A DNA stretch of 18,985 nucleotides from an uncultured Fibrobacter sp. (GCF_900316465.1 NZ_ONDD01000041.1:1-18985); one strand, 5' to 3'. Shown: positions 6,674 through 13,221, counted from the stretch's first letter. The notes: generated from the letters alone by a model not told the origin. Made by a program: numbers and translations.

Positions 6674-7474
6674 TCAAAATAAATTGCGTTTTTGTGACAA
6701 AATCAGCACTTTTTGCAAACTTTCTCCATTTCGGACAAAAAACCTCGAGCCTTCCAATTTGGAATATTCGGCCTTTGTTCTTTCTTCGAATTGTTTCTTA
6801 TCGAAGAGTACAGTTATGTTATTTTGTGCGCTTTTTAGCTTGTCTATGGATACTTTAAAATTAGTGCGAATCAGGAATTTAGGATAAAGAAATCCGTACT
6901 TTTGATGAATGGCGTCGGCAATGTCGAAGATCGGATCAATTAAGATAATTTGTTCGGAATTAGCTTGCTGGTTGATTGCCGAGATTGCTCCCATGCCGCG
7001 TCCTACAAGGATTTGCGGGGCTTTGCCGTTGACTTGTGCTGCACATTCTGCGATTTGCTTGGCGTCGTTTTCGAACGTGTCTTCGCTGGGGGTTCCTTTG
7101 TTTTGGGCGGAGCCTCGGTAATTGAATGCGACAATGTTTGTTCCCGGGAGTGAGTCGACTTGCGCAAGGAACTGGGCCGCGTCTTCGTCGGCTTCGGGGA
7201 AGTAGAGCATGACGGGATCGTTTTCGTTACCCAGGGTAAAACCGTTCAGGGTCGTTCCATCTTCGAGAGTGCAGGTGAGGGGCTTGGCTTTGCCTTGGAT
7301 TGCTTCGTTCGCTTCTTTATGATAGATTGCTCTCGGGAAAGCGTTCCTGCGTTCGGTGAGAGCAAGGTAGAAAACCATACTTATATATATAACGATTAAA
7401 ATGCCTGCGATGCGTAAAAGCCTAAAGGCAAAGTTTTTTAGAAATCGGGCGATTTTTTGCAAAGTGCTGTTCAT
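6674..7474 (-). CDS. Membrane-anchored alpha/beta-hydrolase-fold protein lacking the catalytic serine
   Basis: The open frame runs up to 7615, but the ATG at 7474 is preferred. The extra 47 codons would cross a terminator-like hairpin and the divergent promoter region, and a TAAATTT element sits 6 nt before 7474. The 266-residue product has one N-terminal TM anchor (about 22-39, IAGILIVIYISMVFYLAL). A Bem46/BAAT-like alpha/beta-hydrolase domain follows: VMLYFPEADEDA (88-99), NIVAFNYRGSAQNKGTPSED (113-132), and ILVGRGMGAISAI (155-167). In active relatives these read YFHGN, DYRGYGKSEGTPSE and GRSLG. Here the oxyanion HGN is replaced (PEA), the nucleophile Ser is Gly160, and no terminal Asp/His pair is evident. 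It is probably a pseudoenzyme facing the periplasm. It shares direction with the two genes downstream, 147 bp away. Confidence 0.78.
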   Translation of the reverse strand: MNSTLQKIARFLKNFAFRLLRIAGILIVIYISMVFYLALTERRNAFPRAIYHKEANEAIQGKAKPLTCTLEDGTTLNGFTLGNENDPVMLYFPEADEDAAQFLAQVDSLPGTNIVAFNYRGSAQNKGTPSEDTFENDAKQIAECAAQVNGKAPQILVGRGMGAISAINQQANSEQIILIDPIFDIADAIHQKYGFLYPKFLIRTNFKVSIDKLKSAQNNITVLFDKKQFEERTKAEYSKLEGSRFFVRNGESLQKVLILSQKRNLF

Positions 7475-7480
7475 GGCGCC

Positions 7481-7487
7481 AAATTTA
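7481..7487 (-). promoter_or_regulatory. TAAATTT start-proximal element of the membrane-anchored hydrolase-like gene
   Basis: The minus strand reads TAAATTTGGCGCC directly before the ATG at 7474. TAAATTTG is an exact match to the Bacteroidota -7 consensus TAnnTTTG. No Shine-Dalgarno sequence is present. Promoter function is inferred. Confidence 0.4.
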
Positions 7488-7507
7488 GAAAAATGAATCG
7501 GGTTCGC

Positions 7508-7546
7508 AAAGAAAAAGGACTTTCGCCTGTTTCCAGACGAAAGTCC
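7508..7546 (-). terminator. Rho-independent terminator read leftward, with no obvious upstream gene
   Basis: On the minus strand GGACTTTCG pairs perfectly with CGAAAGTCC (9 bp; 7538-7546 with 7517-7525). Three more pairs lie inside after one mismatch (CTG with CAG), and TTTTTCTTT follows. This is a classic intrinsic terminator. It can only end leftward transcripts, yet the gene to its right runs rightward. It therefore ends either an unannotated short RNA starting within 7550-7700 or a leader in front of the gene at 7474. In the rightward direction no T-run follows. Confidence 0.7.
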
Positions 7547-7561
7547 AAAGGATGGGATTGG

Positions 7562-7686
7562 GTGTTCCTTGAATATATCTAAAAAAATTGGCAAGCGTAT
7601 CACTTCTTTTTTCAAAAGTGTTCACGGATTGTTCTTTTTTGCAAGATTTACGGGAGTTTACAAAAGAATTTCAAAAAAAGGTGTTC
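7562..7686 (+). repeat. Three spaced GTGTTC direct repeats upstream of the TIGR02147 gene
   Basis: GTGTTC occurs at 7562-7567, 7618-7623 and 7681-7686 within the 245-bp gap 7475-7719. A further copy is at 603-608 upstream of the gene at 670. They may be binding sites for a regulator, possibly the TIGR02147 protein itself, but short words recur by chance. Besides these, the leftward terminator and the two start-proximal elements, I see nothing else in this gap. Confidence 0.3.
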
Positions 7687-7706
7687 CCAAAAATTCACAA
7701 AAAAAG

Positions 7707-7713
7707 TATATTT
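7707..7713 (+). promoter_or_regulatory. TATATTT start-proximal element of the TIGR02147 gene
   Basis: TATATTTAGGCTG lies directly before the ATG at 7720, with the element 6 nt upstream and no usable Shine-Dalgarno sequence. The same TATATTTAGG decamer occurs upstream of the gene at 670. Confidence 0.4.
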
Positions 7714-7719
7714 AGGCTG

Positions 7720-8571
7720 ATGAACGTATACGCTTACTACAACTACCGAAAGTTCCTGCAGGACTATTATGACTACCGAAAGTCCGTGCAGCGATACTTT
7801 TCCTACCGGTCCTTTGCGAAGAAGGCGGGGTATTCCTCGTCGGGCTTTTATCTGGACTTGGTCCGCGGGCGCAAGTCGCTTACGCCCCAGATGTTGCCCA
7901 AGTTTATTGCGGCTCTTGGCCTGAACGAAAAGGAAGGACGTTACTTCACGCTGATGGTGGACTTTACGCATGCCACCACGCCGGCATCGAAGCAGGCTAT
8001 CTTCGAACAGATGTCCGCTCTTCTTCCGAGCGCCATCAAGTCTTTGACCAAGAGTCAGCAGGAATACTATAGTAAGTGGTATTACGTGGCGGTCCGCGAG
8101 GCGTTGTCCGTCTTGAATGTGGGCCCGAAGAATATCCAGGAACTCGCTTTGTTCCTGAATCCCCGTATCACTCTTCCGCAGGCAAAGCAGGCTATCCAGT
8201 TGCTTTTGTCAATGCAGTTGATTGAACTGGACGAAAAAGGTTTTTATCGCTCGGTTAACAAGGCTATCTTTAGCGGCTCCGAAATCTCGTCGCTTTTTGT
8301 TCATCAGTTCCAGAAACAGATGATGGACCTCGGTAAAGATGCCTTGGATCATTACAGTACCGAACGCAGAAATGTATCTTGTATGACGATGAGCGTTTCT
8401 GCAGAAGGACTCGAACGTATTATTAGTAAGATTGACCTGTTCCGTAAGGAAGTGGTCGATATTATTCGTTCGGATGAAGGTGAAACCATGGTGTGCCAGA
8501 TGAATATCCAGTTTTTCCCGCTGAGTAAGGAAAAGGTGGACCTGCCGCCAGAAACCGAGGAGGAAGAATGA
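7720..8571 (+). CDS. TIGR02147 family protein (Fibrobacter paralogous family)
   Basis: The 283-residue product matches the TIGR02147/DUF4423-type family. It has an N-terminal VYAYYNYRKFLQDYYDYRK and a helix-turn-helix-like segment (YRSFAKKAGYSSSGFYLDLVRGRKSL). A middle helical part contains EYYSKWYYVAVREAL. The hallmark C-terminal part is RRNVSCMTMSVSAEGLERI followed by FRKEVVDII and QMNIQFFPLSK. The family is mostly known as many paralogues in Fibrobacter; its function is not established, and a regulator role is suggested by the HTH-like part. The ORF is open back to 7588, but family similarity starts at this ATG and the upstream codons overlap the promoter region. The last codons overlap the downstream lipoprotein start (ATGA), and its GAGGAGG ribosome binding site explains the acidic EEEE tail. 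The two genes should be translated together. Confidence 0.88.
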   Translation: MNVYAYYNYRKFLQDYYDYRKSVQRYFSYRSFAKKAGYSSSGFYLDLVRGRKSLTPQMLPKFIAALGLNEKEGRYFTLMVDFTHATTPASKQAIFEQMSALLPSAIKSLTKSQQEYYSKWYYVAVREALSVLNVGPKNIQELALFLNPRITLPQAKQAIQLLLSMQLIELDEKGFYRSVNKAIFSGSEISSLFVHQFQKQMMDLGKDALDHYSTERRNVSCMTMSVSAEGLERIISKIDLFRKEVVDIIRSDEGETMVCQMNIQFFPLSKEKVDLPPETEEEE

Positions 8572-9968
8572 GCAAGAAATTTTCGTTGTTGACTTGCCTG
8601 GCCTCGTTTGCGCTCGCCTTGATTGGTTGCAGTAACGATAAGGTTGCAGGTACGGTAACGGATACCGGCAATACGCTTGCTGAAACCCAGGTTTCGGGTG
8701 TTGTGCTTCGCGTTGACGGAACTCCTGCATCGGATGCCATGGTCCGTATGGCCCGCATGGCTGTTTACGATAGTGTTTTGCATGTTCCCGAACAGATTGA
8801 AGTCGTGACCGATTCCGATGGTGTATACTCTTTTGATTCCGCCTTGTCGGACACCTTCCAGCTGGCGGTAATCGATACATCTGCAGTCGAAGTGTTCTAT
8901 TTGCCGCGCACGACTTTGAAGGCGAAGGCTTACGGCAGCATTCAGCTTGCCAAGGCTGCGGTCGTAACGAGCGTTCTTTACTTTGAAGAAGTGGAAGATT
9001 CTGCGGTTTCTGTGGGCGGTCACTTTATGACTTGCCTTTCGGGAACTCCGTTCTGCAACGACGTGTTCGCTGCGGACAGCTTCTCGATGCTGATTCCTGA
9101 AGGCGAATGGTCCATGGAGATTTTCCCGGGTGATTCCATGTTGGTTGCCCGTATGCAGTCTCTTGGCTTTGCAGATAGCCTTATCTACCGCACCTTGGAT
9201 CTCGGCAAGATTAAGGCCGGCGATTCCGTAAGCTCTGGCCCGATTGTCTGGAGTACAACGTCGGATGCAGATTCCTTGATCAAGGAATCTGAAAAGGAAG
9301 CGAAGAATGTGGCTCGTCTTTCGGGTAAGGTGATGTGCAAGAACGGCAATCCCTGCGCCGATGTCGAAGTGATGCTGATTAAGGATATTTACGGTTTCAA
9401 TTTTGTCGAAGGGGATTCGATGAAGTTCGAAGCCCAGACTACGACTGATAGTCTTGGTCGCTGGTGGTTGCCGCTTCCGGATTCTTTGCCGGGTGATTCC
9501 TTCCGCTTCGAATTCCGCAAGTTGCAGGATGACTTGGTGACTCAGGCCGGCGTATCCCGCTATTTGACCAAGAAGGATATCGAAAACCTGAAGGATACTT
9601 TGAAGGTGAAGGATGTTACTCTGTCCCGTCCGTCTACCTTGGTTAGCCGCGTGTCTTTGGTGGTGGATCGCGAAGATACCACCCAGTCGAACGATTGCAC
9701 GGTGAACAGTGTGGTGGTGGGCATTAAGGGTACGTCTCATTTTGTGCGCGACGTGACTTGCAATGAACTTAGCCTTTCCGACTTGCCTTCGGGTTCTCAG
9801 CAGGTGGTTCTCTATTCGGGTATTCCGAAAGTGATTTCTACCTTGCGAGCATCGGATGTCTCGACGGATTATTTTGTGACTCTGACTGCCGTGTCGCTGC
9901 CTGAAGGTGGTACTCAGCAGGTCCAGGGTATGACTTACACCCCGCCCAATCAAAATATTTTCAAATAA
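8568..9968 (+). CDS. Surface lipoprotein with two carboxypeptidase-regulatory-like domains
   Basis: The 466-residue product has a lipoprotein signal peptide (MSKKFSLLTC, then ALALIGC, with Cys21 as lipidation site). Two Ig-like modules resembling carboxypeptidase regulatory domains are visible. One at about 43-105 has VSGVVLRVDGTPASDAMVRM, then VTDSDGVYSFDS. A second at about 249-325 has LSGKVMCKNGNPCADVEVML, then TTTDSLGRWWLPLP. The rest is beta-rich, Thr/Ser/Asp-rich and of no family I recognise. Cys pairs at FCND/MTCL and in the second module may form disulfides. The start is supported by GAGGAGG at 8557-8563 and overlaps the TIGR02147 stop by 4 bp. The protein is probably displayed on the outer membrane. 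It may contact carbohydrate or other surface ligands, which is inference from module type. A long antisense frame over it is a shadow. Confidence 0.85.
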   Translation: MSKKFSLLTCLASFALALIGCSNDKVAGTVTDTGNTLAETQVSGVVLRVDGTPASDAMVRMARMAVYDSVLHVPEQIEVVTDSDGVYSFDSALSDTFQLAVIDTSAVEVFYLPRTTLKAKAYGSIQLAKAAVVTSVLYFEEVEDSAVSVGGHFMTCLSGTPFCNDVFAADSFSMLIPEGEWSMEIFPGDSMLVARMQSLGFADSLIYRTLDLGKIKAGDSVSSGPIVWSTTSDADSLIKESEKEAKNVARLSGKVMCKNGNPCADVEVMLIKDIYGFNFVEGDSMKFEAQTTTDSLGRWWLPLPDSLPGDSFRFEFRKLQDDLVTQAGVSRYLTKKDIENLKDTLKVKDVTLSRPSTLVSRVSLVVDREDTTQSNDCTVNSVVVGIKGTSHFVRDVTCNELSLSDLPSGSQQVVLYSGIPKVISTLRASDVSTDYFVTLTAVSLPEGGTQQVQGMTYTPPNQNIFK

Positions 9969-9972
9969 CCCC

Positions 9973-10003
9973 TTGCCGAAGTGAAATTCTTTTACTAACT
10001 TTG
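9973..10003 (+). promoter_or_regulatory. Promoter of tRNA-Gln: TTG, 20-bp spacer, TAACTTTG
   Basis: TTG (9973-9975), a 20-bp spacer and TAACTTTG (9996-10003) lie just upstream of the tRNA, with 9 bases between the element and the mature 5' end. The spacing and sequences fit the Bacteroidota -33/-7 promoter pattern. No other promoter candidate is visible in the 44-bp gap after the lipoprotein gene. Confidence 0.55.
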
Positions 10004-10012
10004 GGGGCGCAT

Positions 10013-10083
10013 TGAGCTATGGTGTAATGGTAGCACAACAGATTCTGACTCTGTTTGTCTAGGTTCGAATCCTGGTAGCTCAA
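10013..10083 (+). tRNA. tRNA-Gln, anticodon CTG
   Basis: A full cloverleaf can be folded. The acceptor stem TGAGCTA (10013-10019) pairs with TAGCTCA (10076-10082). The D stem GTG/CAC encloses a short D-loop with GG at 10029-10030. The anticodon stem ACAGA/TCTGT encloses the loop TTCTGAC with anticodon CTG at 10045-10047, reading CAG (Gln). The T stem CTAGG/CCTGG encloses TTCGAAT. The U1-A72 end pair is typical of tRNA-Gln. The discriminator is A10083. The CCA end is not encoded and must be added by the cell. Confidence 0.97.
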
Positions 10084-10089
10084 CGATAT

Positions 10090-10130
10090 AACTCTTTGCT
10101 CGTACCCCTGAGCAGAGAGTTTTTTATTTT
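10090..10130 (+). terminator. Intrinsic terminator after tRNA-Gln
   Basis: AACTCT-T-TGCTC (10090-10101) pairs with GAGCA-G-AGAGTT (10110-10121), giving 11 Watson-Crick pairs and one T-G wobble around an 8-base loop. TTTTTATTTT follows. It ends 6 nt before the ATG of the next gene, and its T-tract also contains that gene's TATTTTT element. Confidence 0.85.
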
Positions 10131-10132
10131 TG
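10125..10132 (+). promoter_or_regulatory. TATTTTTG start-proximal element of the RNA methyltransferase gene
   Basis: TATTTTTG is an exact TAnnTTTG match lying 4 nt before the ATG at 10137, embedded in the T-tract of the tRNA terminator. There is no room for a leader with a ribosome binding site if transcription starts here. Promoter function is inferred. Confidence 0.4.
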
Positions 10133-10136
10133 GAAT

Positions 10137-10898
10137 ATGGAATTTTTCGACTACTACGAGAAACTTTTTGGCGACCGTTGGCCGGCGTTGCTTGAATCCT
10201 TGAAGGGAGAGGGCTGCGCGACTGAATTGCGTTTTGGTGAAGGACTTGAACCGTACTATTTGGATGAAGCCTCGGTCTTTGCGGCGAGTGCTCTCGGTGT
10301 GGAACCTGGCGATGACGTGCTTGACATGTGTGCAGCACCTGGCGGAAAGACGCTCGTGATTGCGTCGTTGCTCAAAGGCGAAGGTTCTTTACAAAGTAAC
10401 GACCGTTCGCCGGATCGCCGTTTGCGCTTGCAGCATGTAATCGAAAATTCCTTGCCCGAAAGCTGGCGCTCCGTAATCAAGGTGACGGGTTACGACGGCA
10501 TGAAGTTTGGACTCCATAAAAAAGAATGCTTTGACAAGGTTTTGCTGGATGCTCCCTGTTCTTCGGACAGGCATGTGCTGAATTCTCCGGCGCATTTGGA
10601 AGTGTGGTCTGCAAAACGCGTCAAGAGGCTTTCTGTAGAGCAAGGGGCTCTCCTTGCCTCGGCCGTAGATGCTCTTAAACCGGGTGGAACGGTGGTTTAT
10701 GGCACTTGCGCGCTTTCGCCGATGGAAAATGACGATGTTGTCAGGAAAATCCTGAAAAAAAGGCCGTCCATGCGTTTCGAAGCTATCGAAAACTTGCTGC
10801 CGGGTGCCGACCGCACCGAATTTGGTGTCCATATTCTGCCCGACCGCTCTGAGGGGCGCGGCCCCATTTATTGCGCCAAGCTTGTGAAAGAAAAATAG
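10137..10898 (+). CDS. NOP2/RsmB-family RNA cytosine-C5 methyltransferase, compact form
   Basis: The 253-residue product is a SAM-dependent RNA m5C methyltransferase. It has motif I VLDMCAAPGGKT (61-72), the acidic SAM site SNDRSPDRRLRL, motif IV LLDAPCSSDRH with Cys141, and motif VI YGTCALSPMENDD with the catalytic Cys191. It ends with the family's GPIYCAKL strand. It lacks the NusB-like N-terminal domain of RsmB and the C-terminal RNA-binding domain of RsmF. The N-terminal FFDYYEKLFGDRWPALLESL resembles the compact mitochondrial NSUN4 type. An rRNA substrate is likely, but the exact base cannot be told. Its start lies 6 nt after the tRNA terminator with no Shine-Dalgarno sequence. Confidence 0.9.
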   Translation: MEFFDYYEKLFGDRWPALLESLKGEGCATELRFGEGLEPYYLDEASVFAASALGVEPGDDVLDMCAAPGGKTLVIASLLKGEGSLQSNDRSPDRRLRLQHVIENSLPESWRSVIKVTGYDGMKFGLHKKECFDKVLLDAPCSSDRHVLNSPAHLEVWSAKRVKRLSVEQGALLASAVDALKPGGTVVYGTCALSPMENDDVVRKILKKRPSMRFEAIENLLPGADRTEFGVHILPDRSEGRGPIYCAKLVKEK

Positions 10899-10917
10899 CG
10901 GTCTTTAGAGACTTTTT
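10899..10917 (+). terminator. Weak intrinsic terminator after the RNA methyltransferase gene
   Basis: GTCT (10901-10904) pairs with AGAC (10909-10912) around TTAG, followed by TTTTT. The stem is only 4 bp plus one possible G-T pair, so termination may be inefficient. Confidence 0.35.
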
Positions 10918-10931
10918 CGCAAATTTTTATT

Positions 10932-10938
10932 TATCTTT
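10932..10938 (+). promoter_or_regulatory. TATCTTT start-proximal element of the PEGA-protein gene
   Basis: TATCTTTACAAT directly precedes the ATG at 10944, with the element 5 nt upstream. No Shine-Dalgarno sequence is present. Promoter function is inferred from the recurring pattern. Confidence 0.4.
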
Positions 10939-10943
10939 ACAAT

Positions 10944-12542
10944 ATGTTTAAGCGAATTGTCTTTTCGTCGTTTTTTGCGTTGGCTAGCGTTTTAGCTTTT
11001 GCCGACGATACTGCTCCTGGTAAGCAGGTTGATGCTTCACCTGCTACGCAGGTCGATGCTTCACCTGCTGCGCAGGTCGATTCTTCGTCTGTGCAGGCGG
11101 TTTCTTCATCCGCGATGTCGTCTTCGTCGCAGGTGGCGCCCGCATCTTCGGAATCCGAGGCCCCCAAATTTCGCGAGGTACCTGTGCGCTACTGGGTGAA
11201 CGGGGATTCCTCTGAACTCGAAGCCATTTTTGTAAAGATTGAAAACGATACGGTCTACTTGAAAAAGCCGACTGAAGCGGAACTGCGCCATATTGAACAA
11301 CTGGCCGACAAGAAGGCGATTGCCCTTCAAGAAAGCAATGGCCAGGAGGTTGAGCAGGCTGAAGACGAAAACGAAGAAGTCGATTTGAATGCGAAACCCG
11401 CCGAAATTATTATGACGGATGCCGTCAAGGATTCGATGGCTGCCCAGGCTGATACTGGCAAGGCTGAGGCTGCTCCGGTAGATGATGGCGCCGACGATGA
11501 CCTCGCGACGGCAATGGCAAAAGAAGACAAGCGCGTAAAGATGGAAGAAATCGCGAAAATGGAACAGGAAATCCGTGAACGCGAAATCCAGGATAGTATT
11601 GCCGCTGCCAAGAAGAATCCTTACATCAAGATATTCAGGTACGAGTTAAAGCGTCTTTATAATATGGAAGACGACGTGATGATCGACCTTTCGCTTTCGA
11701 ACTATGTTGTTCCCATTGTAAAAGTTGTCGAAGAAACGATCGAACTTTATCCGCCGGGAAATGCCAACTTGCTGGTGGTTTCGCAGCCTGAGGCTTGTTC
11801 CTTGTATGTCAACGGCATTCCGCTGAAGATTGTGGCTCCGGATACGATTAAGAATATCAAGCCGGGCAAGTATACAATCTCGGTGATGAAGGTCTTGAAA
11901 GACGTAGAATGGTGGGGTTCCGCCGTTGTGAAAATTAATGCCGATAGCGTGAACAAGGTGACGATTCCGGTACTTCGTCCTTCGACTCGCTTGACGCTTA
12001 ATTCGAACCCGGAAGCAGCCGAAGTTTACGTGAACCAGGAACCGTCGCTGAACAGAATGCCTGACCACATGACCGACGTGGTGGTGGACGGCGTAAAGCC
12101 GCAGGTCAGGGCTACAATCCACTTTAGAAAGGTGGGCTACCGCGATACTACGGTGACGACGGAAATCAAGCCGTACATGCCGAACCTGGTATATGTGGAC
12201 ATGACGCCTGTGCTTGACGACCTTGAATTTATCGAAGAACAAAATGCATTCAATAAGGAACGTAGCCAGAGACGTATCGGCCGCGGACTTTTGTGGAGTT
12301 CCATTGTCCCCATTATTGCCGGTGGTGTAATGTGGTACTTGGCTGAACGCGATTGGAGCAAGGCTGCCGACAAGAAACATGCTTACGAGAATTTGTCTGC
12401 ATTCGATAGCGACGACACTCGCCAGATGGTCAAGGATAACCATGAATTGAATGACAGTGGTGATGCCAAGTGCGGTGTTGCCATTGGACTTGGAGCCTTG
12501 GGCGTTGGCCTCTTGGCGGCAGGCATTGTCCTTGCGTTCTAG
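10944..12542 (+). CDS. Exported PEGA-domain envelope protein with coiled coil and C-terminal TM segments
   Basis: The 532-residue product starts with a Sec signal peptide (cleavage after about residue 20, VLAFA). A low-complexity linker follows, made of three copies of an octapeptide (QVDASPAT-like, residues 28-51) and a Ser-rich stretch (52-72). An acidic region leads into a charged helix likely to coil (about 190-225). Two PEGA domains follow: about 274-343 (LLVVSQPEACSLYVNGIPL...IKPGKYTISV) and about 348-420 (RLTLNSNPEAAEVYVNQEPS...). The C-terminus has two hydrophobic segments (about 449-465 and 510-530). PEGA domains occur in surface and cell-wall-associated proteins, and the domain order suggests an inner-membrane or envelope scaffold. 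The gene ends 21 nt before a beta-barrel protein gene, so the two products may work together across the periplasm. A TATCTTT element is 5 nt before the ATG. Confidence 0.85.
   Translation: MFKRIVFSSFFALASVLAFADDTAPGKQVDASPATQVDASPAAQVDSSSVQAVSSSAMSSSSQVAPASSESEAPKFREVPVRYWVNGDSSELEAIFVKIENDTVYLKKPTEAELRHIEQLADKKAIALQESNGQEVEQAEDENEEVDLNAKPAEIIMTDAVKDSMAAQADTGKAEAAPVDDGADDDLATAMAKEDKRVKMEEIAKMEQEIREREIQDSIAAAKKNPYIKIFRYELKRLYNMEDDVMIDLSLSNYVVPIVKVVEETIELYPPGNANLLVVSQPEACSLYVNGIPLKIVAPDTIKNIKPGKYTISVMKVLKDVEWWGSAVVKINADSVNKVTIPVLRPSTRLTLNSNPEAAEVYVNQEPSLNRMPDHMTDVVVDGVKPQVRATIHFRKVGYRDTTVTTEIKPYMPNLVYVDMTPVLDDLEFIEEQNAFNKERSQRRIGRGLLWSSIVPIIAGGVMWYLAERDWSKAADKKHAYENLSAFDSDDTRQMVKDNHELNDSGDAKCGVAIGLGALGVGLLAAGIVLAF
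11025..11096 (+). repeat. 24-bp in-frame tandem repeat, three copies
   Basis: Copies at 11025-11048 and 11049-11072 differ at only two bases. A third, diverged copy follows at 11073-11096. They encode QVDASPAT, QVDASPAA and QVDSSSVQ in the linker of the PEGA protein. The number of units could vary between strains by slippage. Confidence 0.75.
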
Positions 12543-12563
12543 TTTAAAATAAATGGAGAAAAT

Positions 12564-13211
12564 ATGATTAAGAAAATCCTTTCGGTATGCTTGCTCTCGA
12601 TTGCTTTTGCTTCGGCTCAGATTGCAGATGACCCTTATGCCTATACCTCTGGCGCCCAGGAACAGGAAACGCCGGTGATGAATATCAACCATACCGATAG
12701 TGACGAACCGGTGTTTGCGATCTCGATTCACCCGGTATCGATGTTCATTCTGTCTCTGATCGATATTCCGTCCATTTTCTTGACCATTGAAGGGAACCTG
12801 GCTAGCCATGTTTCCTTGATTACTAGACCCTATTTTGTCTGGGCGGAATTTTCGGATAGCGATGAAGATCTTGATATCTTCTTGTTCGGTATTTCGGAAG
12901 GCTTGCGCTTTTACTTGAACGAAGGACATCGCGGTCTGTATTTGTCAGGACATTTCAATTACGACCGTGTGAGCCTGGAATACACTTATGAAGGTAATTC
13001 TAGGGACAATATCGATGCCCATGCGAACGGTTTTGGCTTTGGCTTTTATATCGGTCATAAGTTCCGTTCTGGCCATTTTACGACATCGTTTGATGTCGGC
13101 TATGTCTATTCTCACTATTCGACCTCGGCAAAGGCTGAAGATGATGTCGATAGGGTTGCTACCGTGGGCTCGGGCTACGACATAAACTATACGTTCGGCT
13201 TCACGTTCTAA
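12564..13211 (+). CDS. Predicted outer-membrane beta-barrel protein
   Basis: The 215-residue product has a Sec signal peptide (MIKKILSVCLLSIAFASA, cleavage before QIADD). Alternating hydrophobic/polar strands typical of small outer-membrane barrels follow: HVSLITRPYFVWAEF, IFLFGISEGLRFYL, GLYLSGHFNYDRVSLEYTY, GFGFGFYIGHKF, HFTTSFDVGYVYSHY, INYTFGFTF. It ends in Phe, as expected for BAM-dependent insertion. Function is unknown. The ATG has a GGAG site 5 nt upstream (12555-12558). The gene begins 21 nt after the PEGA protein gene and is probably in the same transcript, which suggests a paired envelope role. Confidence 0.82.
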   Translation: MIKKILSVCLLSIAFASAQIADDPYAYTSGAQEQETPVMNINHTDSDEPVFAISIHPVSMFILSLIDIPSIFLTIEGNLASHVSLITRPYFVWAEFSDSDEDLDIFLFGISEGLRFYLNEGHRGLYLSGHFNYDRVSLEYTYEGNSRDNIDAHANGFGFGFYIGHKFRSGHFTTSFDVGYVYSHYSTSAKAEDDVDRVATVGSGYDINYTFGFTF

Positions 13212-13221
13212 CTCATTTTTC

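Noticed and set aside
7475..7615. Longer start (7615) for the membrane-anchored hydrolase-like protein
   Set aside because: The extra 47 residues cross the terminator hairpin and the divergent promoter region, and show no family similarity.
7588..7719. Longer start (7588) for the TIGR02147 protein
   Set aside because: The extra 44 codons are AT-rich Lys/Phe-rich promoter sequence; family similarity begins right after the ATG at 7720.
8352..9953. 533-residue open frame on the minus strand
   Set aside because: It lies antisense over the lipoprotein gene, has His/Arg-rich composition typical of reverse-complement frames, no domain and no ribosome binding site.
11646..12929. 427-residue open frame on the minus strand
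   Set aside because: Antisense to the PEGA and barrel genes; composition is that of a shadow frame, and the forward genes have signal peptides and recognisable domains.
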